Positions 31,727 to 41,488 of a DNA stretch of 64,000 nt are shown here, one piece after another. The notes below the pieces were generated by a model. It ran no database searches. It had not been told where the DNA came from and was given only the letters and a program-made list of their open reading frames with translations. This stretch comes from Chloroflexota bacterium (GTDB lineage: Bacteria > Chloroflexota > Anaerolineae > Aggregatilineales > Phototrophicaceae). Each line of letters starts with the position of its first letter. Positions within the stretch are counted from its first letter, which is position 1. The position numbers were made by a program, and so were the translations under genes. The stretch spans positions 100,132 to 164,131 of the forward strand of contig JAPOWG010000037.1 in NCBI GenBank assembly GCA_026707745.1, in the 5' to 3' direction.

Positions 31727-34700
31727 CTAGGCCAGGGTGATGCTCCAGGAAGACACGCCAAGTACGACGCCGCCGTCTTTGACGAAGATGACCGGTACCA
31801 CTTCCGCGTCGGGCGCGACAAAGGGAATGCCCGCTCCAATCTGCGAATCATTGAAATAGGCGAAGATGATGCCCGTGAGGGGATCGCGGTCCAGGCGCAA
31901 GCGCGCGATGATGGCGTTGACCGAGCGTTGGCTGACAAAATCCGCTTGGTTATTGGCATAGAGCGCGAGGTTGATCACGTTGGGGCCGATGGCCTGCACT
32001 TGAATCCCGGCGTTTTCTCCTCCGCTCGTGCTCTGGAATAGGATGCCAAAGTATACGTCTTCTCCGCTAACTACGGCCGGGTTGAAGCTACGCAGCGTTA
32101 GATCGGCTTCTATGCGGCTGATCCGTCGTGGCGCTCGGTTGCCGTACTGGCTGTCGAGCAGATCCGGCGGCGGGAAATGGAAAGCGGTTTCGCCGTCGGT
32201 CTGGCTGGCGATGCCGAGCCGCCAGGACCCGTCTTGCGCTGAGAAGCGTTCTTCGTTCCAGAAGGGCGAGGCGAGCGATTTGTGGTATAGATCGAGCAGG
32301 TTTTGAGCGCCACGAAGTCCTTCAGGCGGCAAGGGGGGCGTGGGGGTCAAGGTAGGCAAGGGCGTCTGTGTGGGCACAGGTGTGGCGGTCGGCAGATCCG
32401 TCGCCGTCGGCTCCGGTATGTCGGTGGGCTCCGGCGCCTCAGTTTTGGCAGGCGCGACAGCGCTCCGCTTCTCAACGTCGTCGCCGCTACCCGGCGCGTC
32501 CGAAACCGCCAGCGCTGCCCTCGTATCAGTGTTCGCTTCGTCTGATTCGCTTTTGACGTTCTCTTCGCTGGCTGTATCTATCGCCTCTTGAGCGACGATG
32601 GTAACCGCCGGTACGGTTTTGGTTGGCAAAGCGGTCTTGGTGGGGTTCGGGGCTATGTCGGCCAGGAGACTTTCGAGATTGCCATCGGCGGACAGTGAAA
32701 TCAAGCCGCCGACAACGAGGACGACGCCAACAACAGCGGCCGTGTTGAAGAGCAGCCGGCTCATGCCGGCGCGCTTGCCATTGGTTATGGCGGTGGGCAG
32801 CTCCGCGACAGCAAGTTCCACCTCGGCGACGGCCTCTGAAGGAGCTCCATCACCCGCATCCAGCAAGGACTCGGTCTCGGCGTCGGGCTCTTCCGGCGAG
32901 CTTTCGACCAGGCGATACCAATGGCGGAAGAGAGAATAAGCCGGATTGCGTTCGATAAACAGCGCTTTAAACAATTCGTTCATGTCGTCGAGCTTTTGGC
33001 TGCGGCGCATGTTGCTGGTGTAGATGTCCAGGAATTGCTCGTAGGTATCGCGCCAGGACAGCATGGTTTGCGCGTGTGGCTGCCCCAGCAACTCGTCTGT
33101 CAATTTCGCCTGGGTGTGGATGACCTCTCGTATCGTCGCTTGCGGTTCGTCGGATTGGCGGTCTATATCTTGCAGCAAGCCGCGTCGTTTGACGCTCAAC
33201 TCCGCTAGCGCCTTCTGCAATTCCATCATCCAATCGCGATAGCCAGTCAGCGAAATGTTCGCGTTGGACTCGGTTTCGGTGATCGCGCGCAGCACTTGTT
33301 CAATCTTGCTGCCGGCCGCGCGGAACTCGGCGCTTGCCCAATCTTGTACCGCCGCTTCCAGCGTTCGCAGACTGTGAACGCCGGGCGCCAGCAAACGCTC
33401 CTGCGGGTTTTCTTCGAGTTGTTTAACGATGTCGTCGATTTGGTCCAGCGCTTGCTTGTCGTTTACGGAATCAAGCAGGCTCTGCGCCTCCAACAATGCT
33501 TGGCGCCGCTCTATGAATTCATCCAATTTGCGCATGGCAGGTTGACGATCTTCTGACTCGGGCAAGGCGCGGTCTGCCGCTGCCCGCCAGAATCGCGCGT
33601 CTTCAATGATGCCATCATGGGCGTCCAGGACGCCACAAAGCACATATTGAGCGAAGAGTATGCGCAGCGACGCGGTATTGCTATTGCCGAAGGCTTGTAC
33701 GAGACCCTGGCCCATCGCTTTGAGATAGGTGTCAGTACTGGGCATTTGGCTGGCAAAGTCGCCAATGGCTTGGTCTTCTTCTTCTGTGTAGAGGTGTTCG
33801 ATATCCAGCAGCGCCTTTTGCGTACGGCTTTCGCTTTCGACGCCGTTGCGTTCGACCCATTCACGCAGGACATGGGACAGTCTATAGAGACGATCGGCGA
33901 TCGCTTGCTCGTTGTCACTGCGCGCGATTTCTATAGCTTGCTGGCCGAGGCGTTCCGCATCCGCCAACTGCCCATTGTCAAAGGCCGCCCATCCATCGGC
34001 CAACGTCCGCCCCAGATGGCCCGGAACGGAATGGCGTTCGACATAACTGGCGCCTTCTATCACGCTATAGAGCTGACCAAACCAACTGGAGAGCGTCGGG
34101 CTGATGGTAGAGACCGATTTCGCGGCTGCAGCCAAGACATTGAGCGCTTCGTTTTTGTTGCCGGCGACGATGACATCTTGATAGCGTTGCCAGGCTACTT
34201 GGGCAGCTTGGATGTTTTCCAGCATTTCGCTCAGCATTTTGTCAAAAAGATGTTCGGCGAATGGCGCGAGTTCGTCGTGCTTTTCCCCCAACCATTTGGA
34301 CAAATCGGAACCATCAACTGCCGGTACGAAGGTTTGACTGGTTTGCAGGATCTCATATAGGTGGCTGAGTGAATCCTCGATCTGGTCCCAGACCGGGTTA
34401 GGCGGGTCAATGGCGCGGCTGGCATCAAGAGCAGTGAGCGCATCGCGCGGGTTGTTCGCGGCTTGCTTACCGATGACGTGCATATTGTCCGCGAGAGCCA
34501 TTGCGGCGTTGAGAGCGCGAGTCAGCGCATTAAGCGGCAGACGGCGTTCGGAGAATTCGTGCTGCAGGCTGAGCGTTTGCAGCTTCGAGCTAAGCGAACT
34601 TATGCTCTCGACCACCTCGCCATAAATATCGCGTAATTCAGCAGCGCCGGGTTTGTCCATTTCCTCGGTCTGATCCAGGATGCGAACGATGCCTTGTAAT

Positions 34701-36079
34701 ATGGCCCTTAACTCCTCTACGGGGATGCCCTCGGCGCCCAGTTGACGAACAGCATTGTCCAGCCGACTGATATTGGGTCGTAACAGCAAGATTTCGGAAA
34801 AGCGCGCGGAAATGCGCTCTGCCAATTGCCACTGCAACTCGCGCGTGCTGATGGCGTCCGGGCGGTCGACCATCAGCACATTAGCTGCTTTATCGGGCTT
34901 GTACTCGAAGAGCAACATTGTGCTTTCCGGGATGGCGGCTGGAATCTCATCCAGTTGTGAATCGATCAAAAGCATGCACCAGTCCAGCAGAAGGTGCACA
35001 ATGCCGGAGGTCTTGGTTCCAGTGCGCTCGCGCATGTCGTTGAGCAACTCCGCCGCCCGGGACCAGTTGCCATTGCCCATGTATATTTTTACGGCGTCCA
35101 GATCGGCAGAGACCTCCAGATCGCGCAGGCGATCAACAATGTCCGATTGGGTGGAGCGGGCGACCGGATAGGCGGGGTTTTGACGAATCGCCGATTCAAG
35201 TTGGTTTTGCAGCGTAAGCAGTTCGTTACGGCTAAGATTGGGGTTCTTTAGCCTGGTAATGGTACGGGATACGATCGCGTTGCGAACGTGTTCCAAGGGA
35301 GTGCGGTAACGTGACAGGTCGGCGTTTAGCGCTTTCAACGACGTATAGCGAAAGCGAACGTTGGGATGTACAGCTTTGCTGACGATTTCTTGCAGGCGTT
35401 GGTTGACATTCTGGGCATCTTGATGAAAGTCCAGCCTGAAATCATGCCCGGCATCGCGCGGGACATCCACCCTGTGTCCACCTGACAAGATGAAATACAG
35501 TAACTCCCCGACTTGGTAAATGTCGGTCTGGCGGCTGATACCTTGCGAAGTTGCTTCGTCGCCCTCAAGAAAAACCGCATTGCCCCAATCAATTACTTTG
35601 AGCGTATAGTTTTCTCGATTCCAAAAGAGATGCTTGGCATCGACATCGTTATAGACGATGTCTTTATCATGCGCGGCCTGCAGCAGGTGGATGAGTCGGT
35701 CGACAATCTCCATCATTTCCAGTTCTGGGAGGCGTTCATTCTGCGCGGCAAGCCGGACGACTTCGTCGGCGACGATAATGCCTTCCGCGCGTTCCATCAC
35801 GATGTATTGGTGCGGAATGCCGCCAACGAAGAATTGCCCGCTGCCGACCAGTTCAGTTAAAGTTGGATGGCCGGCGAGGCGGGATAGCGCTTCGCGTTCG
35901 TTGACGATACTGACTTCTTGGCCGGCGCGGATCGGTGGCGCGTCGTTGGGCGCGGGGCGTTTAATCACCACGGGACGGTCGTCAGTCACTGTGTCCACCG
36001 CTCGCAATGTTTCGCCGGAGCGTCCGCGCGGATAAATGAAATTGTATCGGTAGCGGTTATCAAATAGGCTGTCGGCCAT
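31727..36079 (-). CDS. Giant membrane-spanning Ser/Thr kinase with atypical catalytic loop
   Basis: The protein has 1450 residues. The N-terminal kinase domain (about 8-260) shows VVIKRP (Lys40), IVMERAEG hinge, catalytic loop VYNDVDAKHLF (143-152, HRD replaced by YND and the usual Asn by His150) and VIDWGNA (DWG 164-166, for DFG), then a conserved TDIYQVGELLYFILSGG helix. A very long helical region with heptad and TPR-like character follows (about 280-1090), then a membrane segment near 1105-1130. A Thr/Pro-rich stalk (PTATPVPTQTPLPTLTPTP, around 1225) leads to an extracellular beta-sandwich domain (about 1260-1450). It is probably a one-component sensor. The key Lys and two Asp are kept, so activity is plausible. 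Confidence 0.82.
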   Translation of the reverse strand: MADSLFDNRYRYNFIYPRGRSGETLRAVDTVTDDRPVVIKRPAPNDAPPIRAGQEVSIVNEREALSRLAGHPTLTELVGSGQFFVGGIPHQYIVMERAEGIIVADEVVRLAAQNERLPELEMMEIVDRLIHLLQAAHDKDIVYNDVDAKHLFWNRENYTLKVIDWGNAVFLEGDEATSQGISRQTDIYQVGELLYFILSGGHRVDVPRDAGHDFRLDFHQDAQNVNQRLQEIVSKAVHPNVRFRYTSLKALNADLSRYRTPLEHVRNAIVSRTITRLKNPNLSRNELLTLQNQLESAIRQNPAYPVARSTQSDIVDRLRDLEVSADLDAVKIYMGNGNWSRAAELLNDMRERTGTKTSGIVHLLLDWCMLLIDSQLDEIPAAIPESTMLLFEYKPDKAANVLMVDRPDAISTRELQWQLAERISARFSEILLLRPNISRLDNAVRQLGAEGIPVEELRAILQGIVRILDQTEEMDKPGAAELRDIYGEVVESISSLSSKLQTLSLQHEFSERRLPLNALTRALNAAMALADNMHVIGKQAANNPRDALTALDASRAIDPPNPVWDQIEDSLSHLYEILQTSQTFVPAVDGSDLSKWLGEKHDELAPFAEHLFDKMLSEMLENIQAAQVAWQRYQDVIVAGNKNEALNVLAAAAKSVSTISPTLSSWFGQLYSVIEGASYVERHSVPGHLGRTLADGWAAFDNGQLADAERLGQQAIEIARSDNEQAIADRLYRLSHVLREWVERNGVESESRTQKALLDIEHLYTEEEDQAIGDFASQMPSTDTYLKAMGQGLVQAFGNSNTASLRILFAQYVLCGVLDAHDGIIEDARFWRAAADRALPESEDRQPAMRKLDEFIERRQALLEAQSLLDSVNDKQALDQIDDIVKQLEENPQERLLAPGVHSLRTLEAAVQDWASAEFRAAGSKIEQVLRAITETESNANISLTGYRDWMMELQKALAELSVKRRGLLQDIDRQSDEPQATIREVIHTQAKLTDELLGQPHAQTMLSWRDTYEQFLDIYTSNMRRSQKLDDMNELFKALFIERNPAYSLFRHWYRLVESSPEEPDAETESLLDAGDGAPSEAVAEVELAVAELPTAITNGKRAGMSRLLFNTAAVVGVVLVVGGLISLSADGNLESLLADIAPNPTKTALPTKTVPAVTIVAQEAIDTASEENVKSESDEANTDTRAALAVSDAPGSGDDVEKRSAVAPAKTEAPEPTDIPEPTATDLPTATPVPTQTPLPTLTPTPPLPPEGLRGAQNLLDLYHKSLASPFWNEERFSAQDGSWRLGIASQTDGETAFHFPPPDLLDSQYGNRAPRRISRIEADLTLRSFNPAVVSGEDVYFGILFQSTSGGENAGIQVQAIGPNVINLALYANNQADFVSQRSVNAIIARLRLDRDPLTGIIFAYFNDSQIGAGIPFVAPDAEVVPVIFVKDGGVVLGVSSWSITLA

Positions 36080-36397
36080 GGGCCTGTTCCAAACAGTCGA
36101 ACTAATTCAGCCAGGAATTCGCTCCATGACTTGGCTCTCGTTGCTGGAAGGTGAGATTGGCGTGTCGAGAAAAAACGAATTCCTGGGACACGTTTCGCTG
36201 CAAAATCGCCTGTCGCAGCAGGTCGAACGTCTTTCATTGTATGCCGATTCTGAAGGCGCGCAAGGGATATACGCCCTGTCTTTTGGGATATAATGACAGA
36301 AACTTGGGATATCCATGTGGTAGTTCCTCTGGCTGGCGCATATTAACGCGCCTGTGTATAACAAACAGTCGTTGCTTCAATTGGAGCAGCGCAGCAG
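36080..36397. promoter_or_regulatory. Divergent promoter region of kinase and YfhO-flippase genes
   Basis: A perfect TATAAT (36289-36294) lies about 105 bp before the fusion gene start on the plus strand, without a clear -35. GGAG at 36382 precedes the TTG start. No convincing minus-strand promoter was found for the kinase. Confidence 0.4.
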
Positions 36398-39300
36398 TTG
36401 AAGACGGGGTTCCGAATCTATCCGATGACAAGGGAACTGTGGCGCCGCATCCTTCCGGATCTGAGCCTGATCATATTATTGTTGATACTTCCGCTGTTGA
36501 TGTTCCATCAGCAAACTTTGGGCGACCGTACGCTGCTGCCAACTGAGAATCTCTATCAGTTTCTGCCGCACGCCGCCTATCGCGAAGTCGTCGGCGCGCC
36601 CGCCGTACCGCACAACCACTTGATCTCGGACATGGTGCTGCAGAATTACCAGTGGAAGTCATTCATCCGCGAGCAGATCTCTCAAGGGGAAATCCCCCTC
36701 TGGAACCCGCATCTTTTTGCTGGTGTACCTTTCTGGGCGGCGGGGCAGCATTCCGCATTGTATCCACTCAGCATTATTTATTATGTGCTGCCCTTGAGCA
36801 GCGCTTACGGCTGGTTCATCGTGCTTAGCCTCTGGATGGCTGGGCTGTTCATGGCCGGTTACCTGCGGAGTTTGGGCAGCAATCGCTTCGGCGCGGCGCT
36901 GGCGGGCCTGGTCTATCAGTTGTCAGGATTCCTGATTGCGAGCGCGCTCTTCCCCATGGTGGTGGCCGCCGCCGTCTGGTTGCCATTGGCTCTTTGGATG
37001 GTCGAGAACATCCTGCATGGCCGCACTTTGTGGATCTTCCGCGGCACTGCCATTCCCTGGGTTGTGATTGGGGCGGCTGCGATTGCCTGTAACATCCTCG
37101 CCGGGCACATCGAAGTATCCATTTATACGATGATGACCACGGTTGTCTATGCGGGCTTGCGCCTACTCTATGAGCTTGGCCGGTGTTGGAGAACCGATCG
37201 TGCCGTTCCATTGGGTTGGGCCCTGAAGAATGCGATTTGGTTGCTATTGATCGTGTTGCTGGGGACGGGATTGGCCGGGGTGCAACTGGCGCCCTTAGTC
37301 GAATTCGCGGGCAGCAATTGGCGCGCCGAGCGCGATAGCATCGAGGCGGTGCTGGCTTTTGCGCTTAAGCCGCGCGACATATTGCAGTTTCTGCTTCCGA
37401 ACTTTTATGGCAACCCCACCCACCACAGTTATGTTGACGTATTCACGATGGAGCGCGTCACCGACTTAAGTAACGCCGCCGGGCAACCCATCGATTACAT
37501 CAATTGGAGCATCAAGAACTATGTGGAAAGCGCGCTTTACCTGGGTGTGTTGCCCTTGATCCTCGCGGCTTACGCGTTTTTTGCGGGCATAAGACGCAGG
37601 CACTATGCAGGCATCGTTGTCGCTTTGGCATTGATCGCGCTGTTGGCGCTGTCCTTCATGTTCGGCGCGCCGACTTATGCCTTTGTGTTTAACCTGCCAG
37701 GCATGAATCAGTTAAATTCACCATTTCGCTGGGTGTATGTGCTTACGATTACGGTTGCGGCCATGTCGGGACTAGGGCTTCATCTGTTGGCGGAGCGACG
37801 CCGTTCCCTGTTCCCGATAGGCATCCCGGCGCTGCTGATTTTGACGCTTGGCGGCGGTCTTTTGCTTGGCGCGATCTACAGTTACAACAGCTTCGAACAA
37901 TTGCAGCCGCTCTTTGACAAGACCGTCGCAGGTTTGGCAAGAGCAGATAAGTCATTTGCTGACGGTCGCATGTTTTACAGCTATCAGCTTCCACAGTTCG
38001 TCGTGCTGGCGGTAATCTTGCTTTCCAGCGGCGTGATATTTCTCTGGGCTGCGCGTTGGCGATCACGCGTCTGGATGGCTCTCGCGTTGGTGATATCCGC
38101 CATCGATTTGTTCATCGCGAGTTACGGTTTCAATCCTGCGAGCGATCCGCTGCTCCTGGAGTTCACACCGCCGGCGATAGCGTACTTGCAGGGCCAAGAT
38201 GGGCACTTTCGAATAACGAGCCTGGAAGCCGATCCGGAGCAGCGGCCCATTCTTAGTCCCAATTTGAGCATGAGCTATGGACTGGATGATGTGCGCGGCT
38301 ATGACAGCATCATACCCGCCAGGTATGTGGCGACCATGCGTGCCTTACAACCGCAACTTTTTATGGATCACAATCGGATATCGCCGGTCTATACCTTGCC
38401 GGACTGGAACCATGCCGGTGGATATGAAGCTGTGCTCGCTGCCGATCTCTTCAATTTGCTTAATATCCGCTATGTTTTGACCCCGCGCGACTGGCAAAGC
38501 CCCCCGACTGGTTGGAAGACCGTTTACGCCGACGAAGCGGTAACCATTTGGGAGAACGAGTCTTTTATGCCGCGGGCCTTCGCGGTTGCCAAAGACGATT
38601 GGGATCCGCGCTGGCTTGCCGAACCGGGTGGGGGCTTCAGATTTGGCGAATTCACCAATACCAGTTCTACCTTGCATATCCCCAAATATCAGCCGGCATC
38701 AATCTCCCGCGATACCGCGCGCGAAAAATTCGTTGACGTAAGCCTGGATGAAGCGAGCTGGCTGGTGATCAGCGAGAGTTATGCCCCAGGCTGGCGCGCC
38801 TTCGCCCGCCCCTGGGGAAGCGCGGAATCGGCGGAGTATGGATTGGCGGTGCGTCTGGTGCTGGCGAACTTCCAGGGAGTGGAATTGTCGCCGGGGCATT
38901 GGACGGTGAGGCTGGTATACAGCCCGGCAAGCGTGCATCTGGGCATGTTTGCCTCGACGATCTGCGTCGTTTTGACCGTGCTATTATTCGGCGCCTGGTT
39001 TTGGCGAGCTTATATTGGCATGAATACCGAGGGTTCGTCGAGCGTGGCCAAAGTCGCGCGGAACAGCCTGGCGCCAATCATTCTCAACTTGTTCAATCGC
39101 GGTATCGATATGGCTTTTGCCATAGTGATGTACAGGCTGCTGCAACCGTTTGAAATAGGCATCTACAGTTTTGCGGTCGTCTTGTTCGTCTGGTTCGACA
39201 TTTTTACCAATTTTGGCCTGGATCTGTTTCTGATCCGCGAAGCCTCTCAGCGCAAGAGCCGCGCCGGACATTATTTCTACAATACTTCATTCTTTCGTCT

Positions 39301-40519
39301 GTTTTTGAGTCTTGCCGGCGTGCCGATGTTGGCTGGCGCATTGCTGCTGTGGCAAAGCTCGGGAGTGGAGGCCATTAGCGCGGAGGGTCTGACCGCGATC
39401 GGCTTGCTCTACCTGGGCTTGTTCCCTGCCAGCTTGTCCAAGGGCATGACATCGCTCTTCTATGCTAATGAACAGGCGGAAAAACCGGCGGCCATCGCCA
39501 CCATTACAACCGTCAACAAGGCGATCTTTGGGGTTATCGCGCTCTTGCTGGGGCATGGCATCGTTGGCTTGGCGACAGTCAGCATCTTCAACAATATCTT
39601 GACGCTACTGGTTCTTGTATGGGCGGGACGGCGCTTGATCGGCAAAATCGCCCAGCGGTTGCCCGATCGCAAATTGATCGGCGAAATGGTGGGCGAAAGC
39701 TTCCCCTTGATGCTCAACCACTTCCTGGCCACGATCTTTTTCCAGATCGATATCGTCATTTTGCAAGCGATCAAAGGCGCGGAAACCGTCGCCCAATACA
39801 GCACAGCCTATAAGTGGCTCTTGGCTATCAACATCGTGCCGGCTTTTTTCACACAGGCGCTCTTCCCGGTGATGTCGCGTCAGGCAAAAGAAAACCTCTC
39901 GGCATTAACGCGCAGTTGCACCTTCGGCATCAAATTGCTATTCGCCATTACCTTGCCCCTGGCCATGATATTCACTGCATTGGCTGAACCATTGACGCTG
40001 ATCTTGGGCGGCGCCAGGTATGTGCCGGACGGCGCGATCGCATTGCAATTGATGATCTGGAGCATTCCTTTCGGCTGGATGAACAGTTTGATGCAGTACG
40101 TGCTGGTCGCGCTGGGGCGGCAGCGGCTGATCACCCGCGCCTTTGGGGTCGCGGTCACATTTAACATCGCCGCCAATATGATTTTCATCCCGCAATACGG
40201 CTTTCAGGCAGCAGCCATCGCTACCATCGCTTCCGAAGTGGTTCTGTTCCTGCCATTCATTTATCTGGTGCGTGGATCGCTGCGAGGGGTGAGGGTGGTC
40301 AGCTTGCTGTGGCGTCCCTTGGTCGCGTTCGCGGTCATGTGCTTGGTGATGATGGTATTCGGTGGAGGCGTATTCGTCCTGGCGATTGCAACGCTTGTGT
40401 ACGTGTTGATACTCATCATCTTGCGCCCTTTGGATGCCGCAGAAGGCGCGGCGCTGCTTGCGCTGATGCCCGAGGGCATGCGCGGGTTCCGGTTGGCGCG
40501 CTGGCTTGGCGGTTCATAA
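36398..40519 (+). CDS. YfhO-like membrane protein fused to a polysaccharide flippase
   Basis: The protein has 1373 residues. The N-terminal 840 resemble the YfhO family: LLPTENLYQFLPH and IPLWNPHLFAGVPFWAAGQHSALYP in the first external loop (GT-C-like), about twelve membrane helices, FNLPGMNQLNSPFRWVY, then a soluble part with ASWLVISESYAPGWRAF typical of YfhO. After one helix, about residues 870-1373 form a complete Wzx/MATE-like flippase: KVARNSLAPIILNLFNRGIDMAF, NFGLDLFLIREASQ, FFTQALFPVMSRQAK, GGARYVPDGAIALQLMIW. Joining a probable lipid-linked sugar transferase to a flippase in one chain suggests coupled export and modification of a glycan. The start is uncertain (TTG 36398 with distant GGAG, or ATG 36425). 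Confidence 0.75.
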   Translation: MKTGFRIYPMTRELWRRILPDLSLIILLLILPLLMFHQQTLGDRTLLPTENLYQFLPHAAYREVVGAPAVPHNHLISDMVLQNYQWKSFIREQISQGEIPLWNPHLFAGVPFWAAGQHSALYPLSIIYYVLPLSSAYGWFIVLSLWMAGLFMAGYLRSLGSNRFGAALAGLVYQLSGFLIASALFPMVVAAAVWLPLALWMVENILHGRTLWIFRGTAIPWVVIGAAAIACNILAGHIEVSIYTMMTTVVYAGLRLLYELGRCWRTDRAVPLGWALKNAIWLLLIVLLGTGLAGVQLAPLVEFAGSNWRAERDSIEAVLAFALKPRDILQFLLPNFYGNPTHHSYVDVFTMERVTDLSNAAGQPIDYINWSIKNYVESALYLGVLPLILAAYAFFAGIRRRHYAGIVVALALIALLALSFMFGAPTYAFVFNLPGMNQLNSPFRWVYVLTITVAAMSGLGLHLLAERRRSLFPIGIPALLILTLGGGLLLGAIYSYNSFEQLQPLFDKTVAGLARADKSFADGRMFYSYQLPQFVVLAVILLSSGVIFLWAARWRSRVWMALALVISAIDLFIASYGFNPASDPLLLEFTPPAIAYLQGQDGHFRITSLEADPEQRPILSPNLSMSYGLDDVRGYDSIIPARYVATMRALQPQLFMDHNRISPVYTLPDWNHAGGYEAVLAADLFNLLNIRYVLTPRDWQSPPTGWKTVYADEAVTIWENESFMPRAFAVAKDDWDPRWLAEPGGGFRFGEFTNTSSTLHIPKYQPASISRDTAREKFVDVSLDEASWLVISESYAPGWRAFARPWGSAESAEYGLAVRLVLANFQGVELSPGHWTVRLVYSPASVHLGMFASTICVVLTVLLFGAWFWRAYIGMNTEGSSSVAKVARNSLAPIILNLFNRGIDMAFAIVMYRLLQPFEIGIYSFAVVLFVWFDIFTNFGLDLFLIREASQRKSRAGHYFYNTSFFRLFLSLAGVPMLAGALLLWQSSGVEAISAEGLTAIGLLYLGLFPASLSKGMTSLFYANEQAEKPAAIATITTVNKAIFGVIALLLGHGIVGLATVSIFNNILTLLVLVWAGRRLIGKIAQRLPDRKLIGEMVGESFPLMLNHFLATIFFQIDIVILQAIKGAETVAQYSTAYKWLLAINIVPAFFTQALFPVMSRQAKENLSALTRSCTFGIKLLFAITLPLAMIFTALAEPLTLILGGARYVPDGAIALQLMIWSIPFGWMNSLMQYVLVALGRQRLITRAFGVAVTFNIAANMIFIPQYGFQAAAIATIASEVVLFLPFIYLVRGSLRGVRVVSLLWRPLVAFAVMCLVMMVFGGGVFVLAIATLVYVLILIILRPLDAAEGAALLALMPEGMRGFRLARWLGGS

Positions 40520-40567
40520 GCCCAGTCAGAAGGCTCGGGCTATCGCTATTCATTTGCTGATGGCGCC

Positions 40568-41479
40568 TCATTTTGAACTGGCGGATTCGTCAGAACCGCT
40601 ATCATTGTGACCCGCGACGCCTGCGCTCGCGGGGCGCGCCCAGAGCGTGCTAAAGACCAGGTCGCCAACCGCAGTTGGCGCCTGGTCTTCATTCATGGGC
40701 ATGTTCAAGATTGGAATAGACAGTTGGATCATCTCGCCTGATGCCAACTCCAGGCGCAGATCTATGCTGGAGCCGGGTTTCAAGTCGGTCTTCAGTTGCC
40801 GCAACATGATGTGCAAGCCCCCCGGGCGGAGCTCAACCCGCTCCCCAGCGGCTATGACCAGGGTCTCGACAGCTTCCATGCGCGCAATGTCGTCGTCGAT
40901 GATACTGCGGTGAAACTCGACCTGATGGGCTGCGGTGCTGTTGGCTGCGACAAGGGCGACGGCCGACGCGCCGCTGTTTTCGATTTGCATGTAGACAGCG
41001 CTGGATTCGCCGTGCGCGTTATTATGACCGGTCCCTTCCATTGCACGGTGGTCCCCTCCACTGTGATCTATGTTCGAGATCTCGTGATCCCCGGTTTGCG
41101 AAAGGACCTCGTAGCGGAAACTTTCTGTAACCCGTTCACCCGAATCCATGGTCAGATTGGCTTCCAGGATCCAGGTGCCGGCCATCGTCCATTCAAATGG
41201 CAAGGTGAAAACGCCGTTGATCGCTTCACTCGATTCGGCGAAGACCGGCGCCATGCCGGCGTGATCCATATCGCCACGCAGGGCAATTGCGCCCGGGTTT
41301 TCAATCGAATTGCCGTTTTTGTCGCGAACACTGACGCTGATTTGTGATTGGCCCACCAGCAGTCCAGTGACGGAGATATCGAGACTGATGTCGCTGGAAG
41401 ATAAGTGTTGCTGTCGGCAGGCTGTCAAGAGCAAAACGAAGCTGAGGACGTAGCCAATCTGTCGCAGGGTTGTAATCAA
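40568..41479 (-). CDS. Lipoprotein with YtkA/FixH-like and PCuAC copper-chaperone domains
   Basis: The 303-residue protein begins with a signal peptide and lipobox (FVLLLTACRQ). The N-terminal domain (about 30-130) is a YtkA/FixH-type beta sandwich (DISVTGLLVGQSQISVSVRDKNG, DMDHAGMAPVFAE, PFEWTMAGTWILEANL). After a His-rich linker (DHSGGDHRAMEGTGHNNAHGE) comes a PCuAC domain (about 155-275): YMQIENSG, HQVEFHRSII, then GGLHIMLRQLK. The His/Met residues of the Cu(I) site (His-x4-His ... Met ... HIM) are present. PCuAC proteins deliver copper to cytochrome oxidase outside the membrane. It forms an operon with the membrane protein upstream (9-bp gap). Confidence 0.8.
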   Translation of the reverse strand: MITTLRQIGYVLSFVLLLTACRQQHLSSSDISLDISVTGLLVGQSQISVSVRDKNGNSIENPGAIALRGDMDHAGMAPVFAESSEAINGVFTLPFEWTMAGTWILEANLTMDSGERVTESFRYEVLSQTGDHEISNIDHSGGDHRAMEGTGHNNAHGESSAVYMQIENSGASAVALVAANSTAAHQVEFHRSIIDDDIARMEAVETLVIAAGERVELRPGGLHIMLRQLKTDLKPGSSIDLRLELASGEMIQLSIPILNMPMNEDQAPTAVGDLVFSTLWARPASAGVAGHNDSGSDESASSK

Positions 41480-41488
41480 CGCGACGAC

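Noticed and set aside
31727..36079. Kinase as the regulator or part of the tail-effector system
   Set aside because: It is adjacent and co-oriented but has no shared leader, and kinases of this kind are frequent in this sort of genome; position alone is too weak.
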